Assembly (NCBI GenBank): GCA_036250195.1
Contig: JAVHZZ010000005.1
Span: forward strand, 76,435,705-76,499,704
Direction: 5' to 3'
From: Mixophyes australis
Taxonomy: Eukaryota; Chordata; Amphibia; Anura; Limnodynastidae
Length of the DNA: 64,000 bases
A program made the translations under genes and the position numbers. This document shows, in pieces, positions 1-12,224 of this stretch (position 1 is its first letter; the number at the start of each line of letters is the position of its first letter). Below the pieces are notes generated by a model. That model was not told the DNA's origin. It searched no databases and saw only the letters and a list, made by a program, of their open reading frames with translations.

Positions 1-592
1 GAATGTCTTGACTGTTGAATCAGCAACCCAGACCAGAAATAATGAAGAGGATGGATAAAAGAACATGAAACCATCAATCTCTTTGACTCATTGACTAGGA
101 TATCAAATTTGGGCTTTCCAAATTAGGACTATCTAACTTATTATAGTCATAATATATTTAAACACGTTTATGACAGGTATAAAATGCACTTGCAACTAGA
201 ACAATTATAGACAATTGTTTTCCAGATTCTTATTTATATTTTTGTTACATATATAAAGTAATATAATGTAAGCTTTGAATGCATTCCAGCAATGTTTGAC
301 GGGTATAGAGTTTGAACTGCTGCATAGGAAGAATGTAAACAGCACATATGATCTTAAGAGCGGCTAACCATTCCCTAACGCAGAACTCCATGGAATTCTT
401 TTTATCTAGTTTGAGTGATCTATTTTTCCCTTATTTGCAGATCAGTACAACTGTCTTGAATTATATCTCTAAAGCTATTGGACACTCATTTAGCTTTTTA
501 GCAGAGTATTTTAGTCAGTTGTTAATTAATAATGTCTATTATAATATAATAATCTATTTCAAAGTATGGAAGATCATCATTTTAATGTTCAT

Positions 593-633
<41 letters not shown>

Positions 634-1128
634 TCTGTTCTTTTTTCCCCCGTATGTTTTACACTAATATGATGTTTTGCCGTACTATGAAATAGACTGC
701 ACTATGTTTTTCTTTTCTTTTTTTATTCTTTTATGATTTATACAGATTTAAGAATGAAGAATGATAGAGATTCCAAACTACATTAGACCTAAGTCTCAAC
801 TAACATCAAATACTCAATAATAATATCTATATCATTTGGGTAATACATTAGCGCCGAATGTTTTTTCCAGGACAGTATTGTGTTCAGGGGCTAACAGAAG
901 GTGCAGTAGTTGATTGGCCACAGGTTACTTCCCCCTTCTATATACATTGGCTCTTGGTCCTTTTGTGTGGCGGACCCCTTGACCTGATTTGTGTGGACCC
1001 ATCATTGTGAGTCCAGAGAGGGCGCTGTTTCTCTGATGACAGATTAAGCACCTCTCATTCAGTAATTGATGATATGCTTGGTTTAGTAGATTCCAGGCCA
1101 GTGGGCCATGCACTCGTTTGGTTTAGTA
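1..1128. other. AT-rich non-coding stretch
   Basis: No gene, exon or recognisable repeat is visible apart from the triplet repeat at 594-628. Open frames here are short, AT-biased and lack protein-family motifs. Confidence 0.6.
594..628. repeat. (TAA)n microsatellite
   Basis: About 11-12 uninterrupted TAA triplets, seen directly. Confidence 0.95.
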
Positions 1129-1131
1129 TTA

Positions 1132-1306
1132 GGGCTAGATTTACTAAACTGCGGGTTTGAAAAAGTGGAGGTGTTGCCTATAGCAACCAATCAGATTCTA
1201 GCTGTCATTTTGCAGGAGGTACTAAATAAATGAGAACTAGAATCTGATTGGTTGCTATGGGCAACATCTCCACTTTTTCAAACCCGCAGTTTAGTAAATA
1301 TACCCC
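1132..1306. mobile_element. Palindromic MITE, copy 1 (PIF/Harbinger-like)
   Basis: A 175 bp element whose halves are inverted copies. The left arm reads GGGCTAGATTTACTAAACTG and continues through a GAAAAAGTGGAG block to CAACCAATCAGATTCTAGC; the right arm is its imperfect reverse complement, ending in TACCCC. It is flanked on both sides by TTA (1129-1131 and 1307-1309), matching the 3 bp TWA target of PIF/Harbinger elements. Three more copies lie in this window (2659, 10745, 55322). It has no coding capacity. The superfamily is inferred from the target duplication only. Confidence 0.8.
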
Positions 1307-1309
1307 TTA

Positions 1310-2655
1310 GTCTGTTTAGCTGAACTCGCATTTTGCTTCATCTGCCACTCTTTCAATTAAAATTTAAACTGTGACATTTTTCCCAAATTGCTGTGTGTTT
1401 ATATCATTATTAGAAGTAATAAGTTTAATGTGTTTTAAGAGGATTATTGTGGAAAGAAGCATCAACATTATGCAGTTTGTCGACTTCCTTTGCACTTGGA
1501 TGTTATATCACTTAAAACAGTAATAGCTAAAGGATCCTTCAATGTTCTGCACCACATTCTTCCTTATTTTTATATATACACTAAACTTGCTTTCATTTCC
1601 ATTCTGTAATAGAAAGCCATCTGTGGAAATCAATCCACTTCAAGTTAAGGTTTAAACACATTCTTGTCAAAATTGGCTAAAGGGTGGCAGTCATCGGTCT
1701 CAAAATTAATCATTAAACATTTCAGTTTCACTTTAGCAATGGGAAAAATGCACCTTTAAGCAATTCTAGCAAATTGAACATTCTCACATTTTCTAGCAGA
1801 ATATCATCAGATTTAGCAGCTGACAGAAAATAGTGTGTCAAATAGTATTCATCTATCCTACATGATAAAATATAGCAGTTTCTGCATATGAGGAAGAAAA
1901 GTAATCAATCAACACTGAAAACAGATGGCTCGTGAGTTTCTCACAGACATCCTTCTTTATAGCTTAGAACAATTCATAATATGACTACATATCAAAGATA
2001 CCTAACTGGATAATATTAAAGGTAGTATTTGGTTTCTCATAAGGAATGCAAATAAATTATACTGCTGTCTGCTTTAGTGTTAACTGGTATCTTGAAAACA
2101 TATGCGTGGCCAACGTTAGCATTAGTCATAGTAAGCCTGTGACTAGTGGTGGCAGAGGCTAAGAGCTAGCTCTGTCCTTGAGCATTGAGAATGTTGTGCT
2201 CTTATCTGGTATCCTCTGTGGGACACTACCTCTTTCTTTTCTGGGGAGAGAGGGAGTTGCAAACACTGATGTAAAGAGATGTGAGATTCAACACATGAAA
2301 CAATAATTGGACACTTAAGGCAGTGCCATTGATTGCAGGGTTACAGGAAAGTGGATAGCAGTAGGAAGGAGTAGGATGAGGTCATATTTAACAATGTACT
2401 CTTAAATAATTATGATAATTGTCCTACATCAACAACAATACATATTTCCCTTATATTACTAATCCTAACTAATCATGCAAACTATTATAAATACAATTAA
2501 CAATAATTTAATTCATCCTATAGATTATGTATTTCCACCATTTTTATTATACCTTCATTACAGGATATTATTAATACTAATTGTAGTCCCAATCTGCTCA
2601 TATTCTCTATTTGCAATTATGAATCCTAGATTTGTAATTGTAGGTTTGTTAATCA
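1310..2655. other. Non-coding stretch, nothing recognised
   Basis: AT-rich unique-looking DNA. I see no exon with splice signals and no repeat boundary. Confidence 0.5.
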
Positions 2656-2658
2656 CTA

Positions 2659-2834
2659 GTGGGTATATTCACTAAACTGCAGGTTTGAAAAAGTGGAGAT
2701 GTTGCCTATAGTAACCAATCACATTCTAGCTGTCATTTTTTAGAATGTACTAAATAAATGACAGCTAGAATCTGATATTTTGCTGTAGGCAAGATCTCCT
2801 CTTTTTCAAACCCGCAGTTTAGTAAATATACCCC
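2659..2834. mobile_element. Palindromic MITE, copy 2
   Basis: Same family as the element at 1132, more diverged (for example TTTGCTGTAGGC in place of TTGGTTGCTATGGGC in the right arm). The left terminus reads GTGGGTATATTCACTAAACT and the right ends TATACCCC. Flanks are CTA and TTA, a one-mismatch target duplication. Confidence 0.75.
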
Positions 2835-2837
2835 TTA

Positions 2838-4555
2838 GTGTTCCAGTTTCTGGGCTGAATTAGAGTTTATGTAAACCACAGAGTTCATTGGTAGTGTTAG
2901 GTTCGGATAAAATTGATAGGTCTTGTTGTAAATGTAAGAGCAGTCTTATTCATTTGGCCAGGATTTACACACAGGATGGGAATGTTTCAATGTACATTGG
3001 TTTACTTATTTTTTAGTGTAACGTACCTATCTGTTTGAAAATTATAGAATCTCTGGATGCTCCCTGGAATCCTGGCACTGTTATGATAAGTCTCTTCCTT
3101 CTAGGTGACTGTTACAAAAGTCTCCTTTCTTTGACCCTGCTCTGCTGTAATCTACTCGCTATGCTAGAAAATTTTCTTGTATCTCCCTAATAATTTAAAT
3201 TGCATCCCTATCTCCTGTGGTTTCTGCTTTTCTTGCATGTCACTCTTCTCTATGTCTGTTGCCTTATATTTACTTGTCTCACTCACCCTAATTATCACCA
3301 TAGAACGGTAACCTCCCTCTATTGTAAGGATTTCTGCTTTGTCTTTGCGTCATTTCTTAATCAGTTTATCTCCTACACACTCCAGTGCTCAAATTAGGGC
3401 GGTATACATCATTATGCCATACAGCTTTCTGCCACTAACGTAGGTGCCAGCTTTGTAGATGCTGGAGGATGCACAGGTCAGCACTTTTCGATTGACTCTA
3501 TTTCTAATGCAAATCCCCATGCCTAGTACTCCTTTCTATTCACATTAAGAAGTATATACCACAGTAGGCAGGCAGTTATTCTATTGAACATATAGAGCAC
3601 ACGTTTTATTTCCAGGCGCAGTATGTGATGACATCAAAGATTCTGCTGTGAGAGGGGTGGAATTAAAATAAACAAAACAGCGCCCCTCTTCCACTGGTAC
3701 CACTGAAAATTCTCTCTCATGCAAAGGGCAATGAGGCCTGGCACGTGTGTACTAAACTAAGAAAAACAGGTAGCCAGTTGGCATAGACAAGATAGCATGG
3801 AGGAGCAAAAAGCAGTAAGAGATACTTTGGGGATCACAAGAGATAAGAGGTTGGATAAAACAACACTGGGGACCAATGTAACAGGCAACAAGGAAGACAT
3901 AAGGAAAACTAAGAGCACATTGGTCATGGAATAAATGTAAATTTAGTAGTTGGCAGAGGACTAGGGGAAAAATTGTGGAGACAAATGGACAGACAGGCAA
4001 GAGGGCTGGGGAGATGAGGACTCCCTATGTGATCGGAATCTAAACCACTACCAATGATATTAATACTAATCAGTACCAGTCTGATCCAGGGACTGAATTG
4101 CTCTAACACACATACTTGTACTTAGCTCCTTCCTTCACATGTTTTTACTATTCACAGTCTCTCATATAAACAGCAGTGCCAAAGTTATTTATATATTTAA
4201 AAGCTATTTCCACAGGTGGCAACACATATGTTAACTTTTTTGGCAAATGAAAATTAAATAATAATCACCTGATACAATTTTAACTTTGGTGTGGAAAAGT
4301 TCAATTAAGTGGCTGTGAAAGGTTTACTTAAGTAATAAGATTTATTTAAGAGGTAGATGAATTGTGCCGGGTAATTGTACTATATTCTGCTCTTTGACAC
4401 AAACAGCAAGCTCCAATTATGTAAATCCAACCCTAGTTATATCTTACCTTGAGACAGAACAATATGAAAATCTATTGTACTAGTAAAATCATACCCATCT
4501 ATTTTGGCACTGTATGCTGCAAAATTAATGAATGAATGTTTGAGCAAAACAGTTA
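2838..4555. other. Non-coding stretch, nothing recognised
   Basis: No supported gene. Short frames on both strands near 3200-4100 have no family motifs and overlap on opposite strands, as expected by chance. Confidence 0.5.
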
Positions 4556-5765
4556 CATTTTGAGTGTGGTGTTTCCGACGGTGCAACTGTGTGTGTGACT
4601 GGTGGCAGGTATGGTTATATAAACTTTAAATTTTTTCTTACCTTGGCGTTTTCTTTGAAGTCTTCAGGCTGTGTTGATGTTGTTTGTGCTAAGTTATTTC
4701 TTTTTTTATATTTGTCAATCTCAGTGTCTCTGTTTGGGAAGAGAAGGGGGAAGGGGTGAGGTAAAAGAGAGTTAAGCGGATAATTAAACAGTATACCTTA
4801 CTGGTGCTACTTTTTAGGTAGCTGATGTTTATAGTTCTTTTAAGGTTTTTCCAGTTATAGCTCTTTTGCATTATATCCCTTTTGGTAGTTTATGCTCTTG
4901 TTGTTTATAGACCTTGTATTTTGTAGTGATTATAGCTCTTGTGTAAGAGAACTTGTGTTTTAAATTTCTTGATTGCCCTGCTTGGTGGATTCTCAGGGGG
5001 GAGAGTGTGTTCTCTATTGGTGGGTGAGTGGTGGTCAGCGGTGTTCTTAATTGTAGCTTCGCCCGAGCAATTTGAGAACTTTGCCATATACATACCACAT
5101 ACACCATAAGTAACCACTTGAATGCCACTTACATACACCATCTCCACTTACCATACTTTACAGACATCTTCTCTCCATCCAAATATAACTGTGCATCAAG
5201 CTGGTAGCATGCCAGACAGACCCTGAACTACATACGCTTAAGAGTCAAAAGGGCTATTACACAAGAGCTATAATCACTACAAAATACAAGGGCTATAAAC
5301 ACCAAGAGCATAAACTACCAGATCTATAATCGCTGCGGTATACTGCTACGCAACACAAGAGCTATACCAGAGCTATAATCACCATAACCCCACAGCGGTC
5401 TAGCAATATACCAAAGGGCAAAGGGCTATAACGCAAAATAACTATAACTGGAAAAAGTGCAAAAGAACTATAAACATCAGCTACCTAAATAGTAGCACCA
5501 GTAAGGTATACTGCTTAATTATCCGCTTAACCCACAAGAGGCTCAAAACCCTCTTCCACCCCACCCCTTCACCCTTCTTTTTCCAAATAGAGACACCAAG
5601 ATTGACAAACAAGAAAAAGAAAGAAAGAACTTAGCACAAACAACAACATGGCCTGAAGACTTCAAAGAAAACTACGAAGGAAAGAAAAAACAGAAATTTT
5701 AAAAATCCATATCTGCCACCAGTCATACACACACTTGTGCCAACGGAAACACCACACCCAAAATG
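4556..5765. mobile_element. Foldback element with ~400-500 bp inverted arms
   Basis: The left arm (about 4556-4944) and the right arm (about 5259-5765) are imperfect reverse complements. Matching landmarks include CATTTTGAGTGTGGTGTTTC against GAAACACCACACCCAAAATG at the outer ends, the GGTAGCTGATGTTTATAGTT block against AACTATAAACATCAGCTACC, and GTAGTGATTATAGCTCTTGT against ACAAGAGCTATAATCACTAC at the inner ends. The right arm has an insertion of about 90 bp (5322-5413) built of repeated AGAGCTATAATC-type units. The centre (4945-5258) is unpaired and has no protein motif. No clear target duplication was found, so the superfamily is open. Confidence 0.75.
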
Positions 5766-6199
5766 AGTGCCTACAGACCCGGAACCACTGTGAACTACAT
5801 CAGGTAACAAACAAACAAAACATCCAAACACACAAGTGCAGATGTCCAGACCCAAGAATCCAAAACAGTTGATTGTGCCATTACAGTAAGAAATTATATA
5901 TGTGCTGCACTGCACTTGGCAAAATGAATGACCTAAAGTAGGTGACTGCTATAGTATGCCACTGAAAGTTTACATTAGCATGCTATTAGAGGAAAATGTA
6001 TATATACAGTCAGGGCCGGACTGGGACTAAAAATCAGCCCTGGCATTTAAAATACAGAGGCCCACCTCAGTTCAAGCATGAAAGAAGCTTTGTGCCGCCA
6101 CGCAGCGGCAGCACCGAAAAGGGCGTGACTTCATTGTTTTGTGGGTGTGGCCAACATGGGGCATTCATACATACATTATAATAAAACACTACATTTATC

Positions 6200-8150
6200 A
6201 CAGCCCCCCTCAGTGAAACAAAGGCCCCAGTCAGTGAGATACACACAGCCCCAGTCAGTGAGACACACAACCCCCCCTCAGTAATATACACAACCCCCCC
6301 TCAGTAATATACACAGCCCCCCTCAGTAATACACAGTCACCCCTCAGTAATATACACAGCCCCACCTCAGTAATATACACAGCCCCCCTCGGTAATACAC
6401 ACAGCCCCCCTCGGTAATATACACAGCCCCCCTCAGTAATATACACAGCCCCCCTCAGTAATACACACAGCCCCCCTCAGTAATACACACAGCCCCCCTC
6501 AGTAATATACACAGCCCCCCCAGTAATACACACAGCCCCCCTCAGTAATACACACAGCCCCCCCTCAGTAATATACACAGCCCCCCTCAGTAATATACAG
6601 CCCCCCTCAGTAATACACACAGCCCCCCTCAGTAATACACACAGCCCCCCTCAGTAATACACACAGCCCCCCTCAGTAATATACACAGCCCCCCCTCAGT
6701 AATATACACAGCCCCCCCTCAGTAATATACACAGCTCCCCCTCAGTAATATACACAGCTCCCCCTCAGTAATATACACAGCTCCCCCTCAGTAATACACA
6801 GCTCCCCCTCAGTAATACACAGCCCCCCTCAGTAATACACAGCCCCCCTCAGTAATACACAGCCCCCCTCAGTAATACACAGCCCCCCTCAGTAATATAC
6901 ACAGCCCCCCTCAGTAATATACACAGCCCCCCTCAGTAATATACACAGCCCCCCCTCAGTAATATACACAGCCCCCCCTCAGTAATATACACAGCCCCCC
7001 CTCAGTAATATACACAGCCCCCCCTCAGTAATACACACAGCCCCCCCTCAGTAATACACACAGCCCCCCCTCAGTAATACACACAGCCCCCCTCAGTAAT
7101 ACACACAGCCCCCCCTCAGTAATATACACAGCCCCCCTCAGTAATACACACAGCGCCCCTCAGTAATACACACAGCCCCCCTCAGTAATACACACAGCCC
7201 CCCCTCAGTAATACACACAGCCCCCCCTCAGTAATATACACAGCCCCCCTCAGTAATATACACAGCCCCCCTCAGTAATACACACAGCCCCCCCTCAGTA
7301 ATATACACAGCCCCCCCTCAGTAATATACACAGCCCCCCCTCAGTAATATACACAGCCCCCCCTCAGTAATATACACAGCCCCCCCTCAGTAATATACAC
7401 AGCCCCCCCTCAGTAATATACACAGCCCCCCCTCAGTAATATACACAGCCCCCCCTCAGTAATATACACAGCTCCCCTCAGTAATATACACAGCCCCCCT
7501 CAGTAATACACACAGCCCCCCTCAGTAATACACACAGCCCCCCCTCAGTAATACACACAGCCCCCCCTCAGTAATATACACAGCCCCCCCTCAGTAATAT
7601 ACACAGCCCCCCCTCAGTAATATACACAGCCCCCCCTCAGTAATATACACAGCCCCCCTCAGTAATATACACAGCCCCCCCTCAGTAATATACACAGCCC
7701 CCCCTCAGTAATATACACAGCTCCCCTCAGTAATATACACAGCCCCCCCTCAGTAATATACACAGCTCCCCCTCAGTAATATACACAGCCCCCCTCAGTA
7801 ATATACACAGCTCCCCTCAGTAATACACACAGCCCCCCCTCAGTAATACACACAGCCCCCCTCAGTAATACACACAGCCCCCCCTCAGTAATACACACAG
7901 CCCCCCCTCAGTAATACACACAGCCCCCCCTCAGTAATACACACAGCCCCCCCTCAGTAATATACACAGCCCCCCCTCAGTAATATACACAGCCCCCCCT
8001 CAGTAATATACACAGCCCCCCCTCAGTAATATACACAGCCCCCCCTCAGTAATATACACAGCCCCCCCTCAGTAATATACACAGCCCCCCCCTCAGTAAT
8101 ATACACAGCCCCCCTCAGTAATATACACAGCCCCCCCTCAGTAATATACA
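6200..8150. repeat. C-rich minisatellite, ~22-23 bp unit, ~85-90 copies
   Basis: The unit is a run of 5-7 C followed by TCAGTAATATACACAG or the variant TCAGTAATACACACAG. Variant units (CTCCCC, short 18-20 bp forms, ATACAC or ACACAC forms) occur in runs, suggesting local block duplication. The first units (6200-6290) are the most degenerate, with GTGAGA in place of GTAATA. The opposite strand presents a G6-7 run every ~22 nt. Frames reading through it are repeat artefacts. Confidence 0.97.
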
Positions 8151-8159
8151 CTTACCTTG

Positions 8160-8298
8160 TTGCTCGGCGGAGGGAGCTCAATGTGATGTGCGGCTGTTGC
8201 CAGTGATCACATGGGACGCGCACCATGTGACAGGTGCTGTCCCATGTGATTAATATCACATGACCGCACATCACATTGAACTCCCTCCGCCGAGCAGC
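8160..8298. repeat. Palindrome with ~34 bp arms inside the hAT element
   Basis: TGCTCGGCGGAGGGAGCTCA and following bases (8160-8193) are matched by the reverse complement at about 8264-8298, around a ~70 nt centre that is itself partly inverted (CACATGGGAC against GTCCCATGTG). It sits just inside the right end of the hAT element, next to a CTTACCTT motif. Confidence 0.85.
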
Positions 8299-8418
8299 GC
8301 ACAGTGAGCTGCGCTGCTCGGGCGGGCATGGTGCCCCCATCGGATCGGCCCAATTAGCCATCGGCCCTTCTGGCATTTGCCAGGAGTGCCCGATGGCCAG
8401 TCCGGCCCTGTATACAGT

Positions 8419-9097
8419 ATATCTGCTATGCATGGTAATGGAGAAACAGAGAAAATTTTATTTTTACTGCACATGATATGTAAAACAAAATACTATGTAT
8501 TTCAGATGTATTATACTACTTGAATGACTCCATATAGCCTCACATACCCTTTCATAGCTAACATGCCAACACATGAAGTCTATATAATTTCATATAGCTG
8601 TATACAATACCACATAACCAGTACATATGGATATAGTATCACATGCAAATAATATGCCCCCATAACTCCATATTGTAAACGGAACCTCAAGACAGTTATA
8701 GGTTTGCAGAGCAATATGGTAGCTTTTGTGGAAAAGTAGAAATTTGCACTGGCAGATTGGAGGCATTGGACAAAGAGAGGTTTCTTGTTGCAAAGTATAG
8801 AGTAGGCACACCGCTTAGCACTGATTAGAATCAGTTTGAGTGCAAGACTATAAAAATGTGATATAGCAGTGGAGGGTGTGCAATGGGCTTACCTGGGTAT
8901 ATAGAGGGGGTTCCTCTCAGCTGTAAGGTAGACATTGCGATATGATGGACTATGGTCTTGATCCACAAATCTTTTTTTTATATTTCTTAGATATTTAAAG
9001 GATTAAGAGGATCTGGAAATTAAACATATTTATAGGCAGTTGTGGGATTCCTTAGTGCTTCTTAGCCACTATCTCTCACAAACCTGTTTCACAGGAG
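8419..9097. other. Non-coding stretch, nothing recognised
   Basis: AT-rich flank between the hAT element and the solo LTR. No gene signal seen. Confidence 0.5.
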
Positions 9098-9247
9098 GTC
9101 TTTGTCACTCACCGGACTGTGAGTGCCACTTCCCGTGTATTCAGGAGCCGTGGCCGTCCGCCATCCTGAGGGTCTGCGCATGTGCAGCCCTTTCAAACCT
9201 TCAGTACCTGTTGCTTTTTATTGATTGGATGATCAGGCAACCCTCCC

Positions 9248-9255
9248 TATTTAAA
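9248..9255 (+). promoter_or_regulatory. TATA box of solo LTR
   Basis: TATTTAAA; predicted transcription start at 9279 by analogy with the two full elements, where the start is fixed by the self-priming complement. Confidence 0.65.
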
Positions 9256-9390
9256 CCACCTGTGATCATTACCTGGTTGCCTGATCTTGGAGTCTCATTC
9301 CCCATGAGCCTCTGAAGGTGTTCCTGTGTTCCTCGTGTATTCAGCTCCTGCTGATTCCTGTTTACTGCTATTGTGGTTTCCAGACCACTT

Positions 9391-9740
9391 CAACTCTCCT
9401 GTGTTCATTGTGTCTGCACTCAGCTGATTCCTATCCGCTGCCTCCGTTACTTCTACAGAGTTCCTGCTCACTTCAACTCTCCTGTGTTAATCGTGTCTGC
9501 ACTCAGCTGATTCCTATCCGCTGCCTCCGTTACTTCTACAGAGTTCCTGCTCACTTCAACTCTCCTGTGTTCATCGTGCCTGCACTCAGCTGATTCCTAT
9601 CCGCTGCCTCCGTTACTACTACAGAATTCCTGATCGTCTCAACTCTCCTGGGTTTATCGTGTCAGCGCTCCGCTGCCTCCACCTCTACTACTGGATACCA
9701 GACAGCCTCAACTCTCCCATGTTCTTCATGTTTCCAGTTC
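9391..9740 (+). repeat. 83 bp minisatellite in the solo LTR
   Basis: The phrase CAACTCTCC recurs at 9391, 9474, 9557, 9640 and 9719, giving spacings of 83, 83, 83 and 79 bp. Each unit runs through CGTGTCTGCACTCAGCTGAT and TATCCGCTGCCTCCGTTACT. The last units are more diverged. Confidence 0.95.
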
Positions 9741-10104
9741 CACTTACTACTGCTTCCTGAGTCTCTCCTCCTGCCGGCCTTCAGCCGTTCAGGTATCCCT
9801 GCATGTCTCTCTGACAGCCTGCTCTCCTGAACCGCGGTATGCATACTTTCCATTGACTTTGCTTGTGTATTGCATACCCATCTGGACTGAGTTGTGTTCT
9901 CCTCCGGAGTCTCCTATCCACTGAAGCTATTGTTACCATTGACTTTGTTTCCTATTGCCTGAATAGTTATTGTGACTTTGTATACTTAAGCAGTGCTTGT
10001 CAGTTATCGTTGTATTGTGGATATCATCGTGGGATCAAGTTCTGTGTGTCCCGTGTATACTCTGCTTTACATTCATCTCCTCGTGCCCCTCCTCACATAT
10101 ATAT

Positions 10105-10376
10105 AGCAGTGGTACAACTTGCTGACGCAGACCACTGACTCCTGTTCCCTGTGACACCAGTTTCAAGTATTCTCTCACATAAGCAGTGGTACAACTTGCT
10201 ATACGCAGACCACTGACTTCCCTGTTACCTACCTTCACCTGGATTCCATTCCTTCACCTAGACAGCGGTACAACTTGCTATACGCAGACCGCTGACTCTC
10301 ACTACCTCCTCGCTACTCCTGGACATTCCACCTCACTATAGCAGTGGTACAACTTGCTATACGCAGACCACTGACT
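10105..10376 (+). repeat. Four ~78 bp-spaced hairpin repeats in the solo LTR
   Basis: Each unit has a 7 bp stem CAGTGGT...ACCACTG around a loop containing ACAACTTGCTATACGCAG. Stem arms are at 10107/10131, 10184/10209, 10263/10288 and 10342/10367. The third copy has CAGCGGT...ACCGCTG, a paired change that keeps the stem. The first copy has a slightly shorter loop. Confidence 0.93.
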
Positions 10377-10744
10377 TTCCTCACGTTCCCTTGTCCATCT
10401 GGTTCCTCGTGTACATTCATCTACTCATTACCAGTTGCTGCTAGTCATAGACTTTCCTCGAGCATTCTCTCACCATCTGCTGTTTCTCCTGTTCCGTTGT
10501 CACCCTGCTACCAGAGAACCATATTACCAACTATATTACTCTGGTAAGTCCATCATCTGGTGATATCCTGGGCAAAGACTCCTAGTGCCCGTGACAGTCT
10601 TTCTGGAGACTCCTGGAATGCAAATTTGCTGCTCCCAGTAGAAGGCCCCTGGCAGAGGTGACAGGAAAAAACACACTTTTCAAGACCAAGCAGCTTAATT
10701 AAGGAGAACGAATGTTGATGGACAATTCTGTGGTTAAAGTGTTG

Positions 10745-10919
10745 GGGCTAGATTTACTAAACGGCGGGTTTGAAAAAGTGGAGATGTTGCCTATGGCAAC
10801 CAATCAGATTCTAGCTTTCATTTATTTAGTGCATTCTACAAAATGACAGCTAGAATCTGATTGGTTGCCATCGGCAACATCTCCACTTTTTCAAACCCGC
10901 AGTTTAGTAAATATACCCC
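10745..10919. mobile_element. Palindromic MITE, copy 3
   Basis: Same family as the element at 1132. It begins GGGCTAGATTTACTAAACGG and ends ATATACCCC, with near-complementary arms around a short centre. The right flank is TTA and the left TTG, a decayed 3 bp duplication. Confidence 0.8.
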
Positions 10920-10922
10920 TTA

Positions 10923-12222
10923 GAGAGAGTAGAATTGTGGGTTGTAGAAGTGGAGACTTTAGAATAATGGGCAATGTAAGTCATGCTTGTAGGAGTAGAA
11001 TAATAGAAGAAAAGTTGACTAAAAATCAAGTCAATACAATAGTCAATTACTAAGCAATGCAGAAATGTTATCCAAACTTTGCTTCTTGAAGGATAGATTG
11101 AGAGTTCAGGGTATATAAGGGCTGCAATCAGTTGTAGCTTCTCAGCCCAAATTGCTGTTGTAGCAAAAATTCTGAGATGTGCTTAAAATTAGGTGTTTCT
11201 CTTCAGCCTGATTGCTGTTGACAGTACCACCTACTACCTGTGTGTCATGGATACCTTAGAAAACAGTGCTGTCACATGCCGAGAACTGCCAGTATTGACT
11301 AATTACACTCAGAAGAATATCCTGAAAGCTACACCAGATGGAAAAACCAGATATCAGTAATTTTCAGTAATTTCAGTCAAGTGCCATGCTCCATCTAGGT
11401 TCATGTAAAGCACAATTTAGGCATAATGGTGATGATGCATAGTTGGCTGCCAAATGTTTGTAAATTATTAAGTTTGCAAAAATAGCATATATCCTATTTC
11501 TGTCCATATGCAGAGTCATATACATCTCCAGATGCATTGGGCTCCTTATCGGCAACATATGCACCTGGTTTAAACCAAGTTATCATCATCAGCATGTATT
11601 TTCACCTGTCCTCTAGCAGGTGCAAAAGATACACCTCTTAACAGGCATATATAGTCGTATTTCTGCAGGCCTGCATGAGCTACATTTGCATGAACACGCC
11701 ATTACTGTATTCTGCCTGTGTTTGCATGCCCGCCGATCCGCTGTTCCAGTTGTTATAATTTACTTATCTCTGTTGGTGCCTTTTGACTACAAACAATCTT
11801 GGAACAAGGACTGTATACTCCTCTGATTAAAAACACCAATGGATAGATGGGTGGGACTGTGAAGCAGTGAGCACTCCTATAACCATCAATATATCATGAT
11901 GTCATCGGGAAGGAAGGGGGGGTGTCTGGCCAAAGAGTTTGCCTAGTAATGACCTCTTCTGTATTTAACACTAACTGACCTTGCAATGGGTACTGGATCA
12001 GCACGATCACTCTATATTCAACAGCAATACTATTTCTATATGTATTGTTGCCAATATTCTCACTCTCTTGTAAGCTCTCTCTTAACGCATATATTTCCAC
12101 ACTCTCACACATGCTATCTCTCACATATACTCTTTTACACTCTCTCACATGCACGCTCTTTCTCTATCTCTCACAAACATACTATCATGCGCTCTCTCCC
12201 TCAGCACAGACATATAGACACA
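10923..12222. other. Non-coding stretch
   Basis: No gene recognised. A pyrimidine-rich, CTCTCACA-type low-complexity tract lies at about 12056-12185, so the frames through it (12 kb, plus strand) are low-complexity artefacts. Confidence 0.5.
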
Positions 12223-12224
12223 TA

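Larger units (their letters stand above)
6011..8410. mobile_element. Non-autonomous hAT element containing a giant minisatellite
   Basis: Perfect 14 bp terminal inverted repeats, CAGGGCCGGACTGG at 6011-6024 and its reverse complement at 8397-8410. A perfect 8 bp target duplication TATACAGT (6003-6010 and 8411-8418) is the hAT hallmark. No transposase frame is present. Inside are a short unique left part, the minisatellite at 6200-8150, a palindrome at 8160-8298 and a GC-rich right end. At 2.4 kb it is long for a MITE, and over 80% of that length is the minisatellite. Confidence 0.92.
9103..10596 (+). mobile_element. Solo LTR, 1494 bp (sushi/chromovirus-like)
   Basis: Starts TGTCACTCACCGG and ends GTGCCCGTGACA, with the inverted TGTCAC/GTGACA termini seen in the two full elements of this window. 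A perfect 5 bp target duplication GTCTT lies at 9098-9102 and 10597-10601. A TATTTAAA box at 9248-9255 is followed 23 nt later by GCC (9279), the same geometry as the promoters of the other two families, which sets plus orientation. No internal region or second LTR follows, so it is a solo LTR left by LTR-LTR recombination. It contains an 83 bp tandem array and four hairpin repeats downstream of the predicted start. Confidence 0.87.

Noticed and set aside
6200..8150. CRISPR-like or coding reading of the regular repeats
   Set aside because: Units are back to back without unique spacers and lie inside a hAT element in vertebrate-type DNA. Frames through it are low-complexity.
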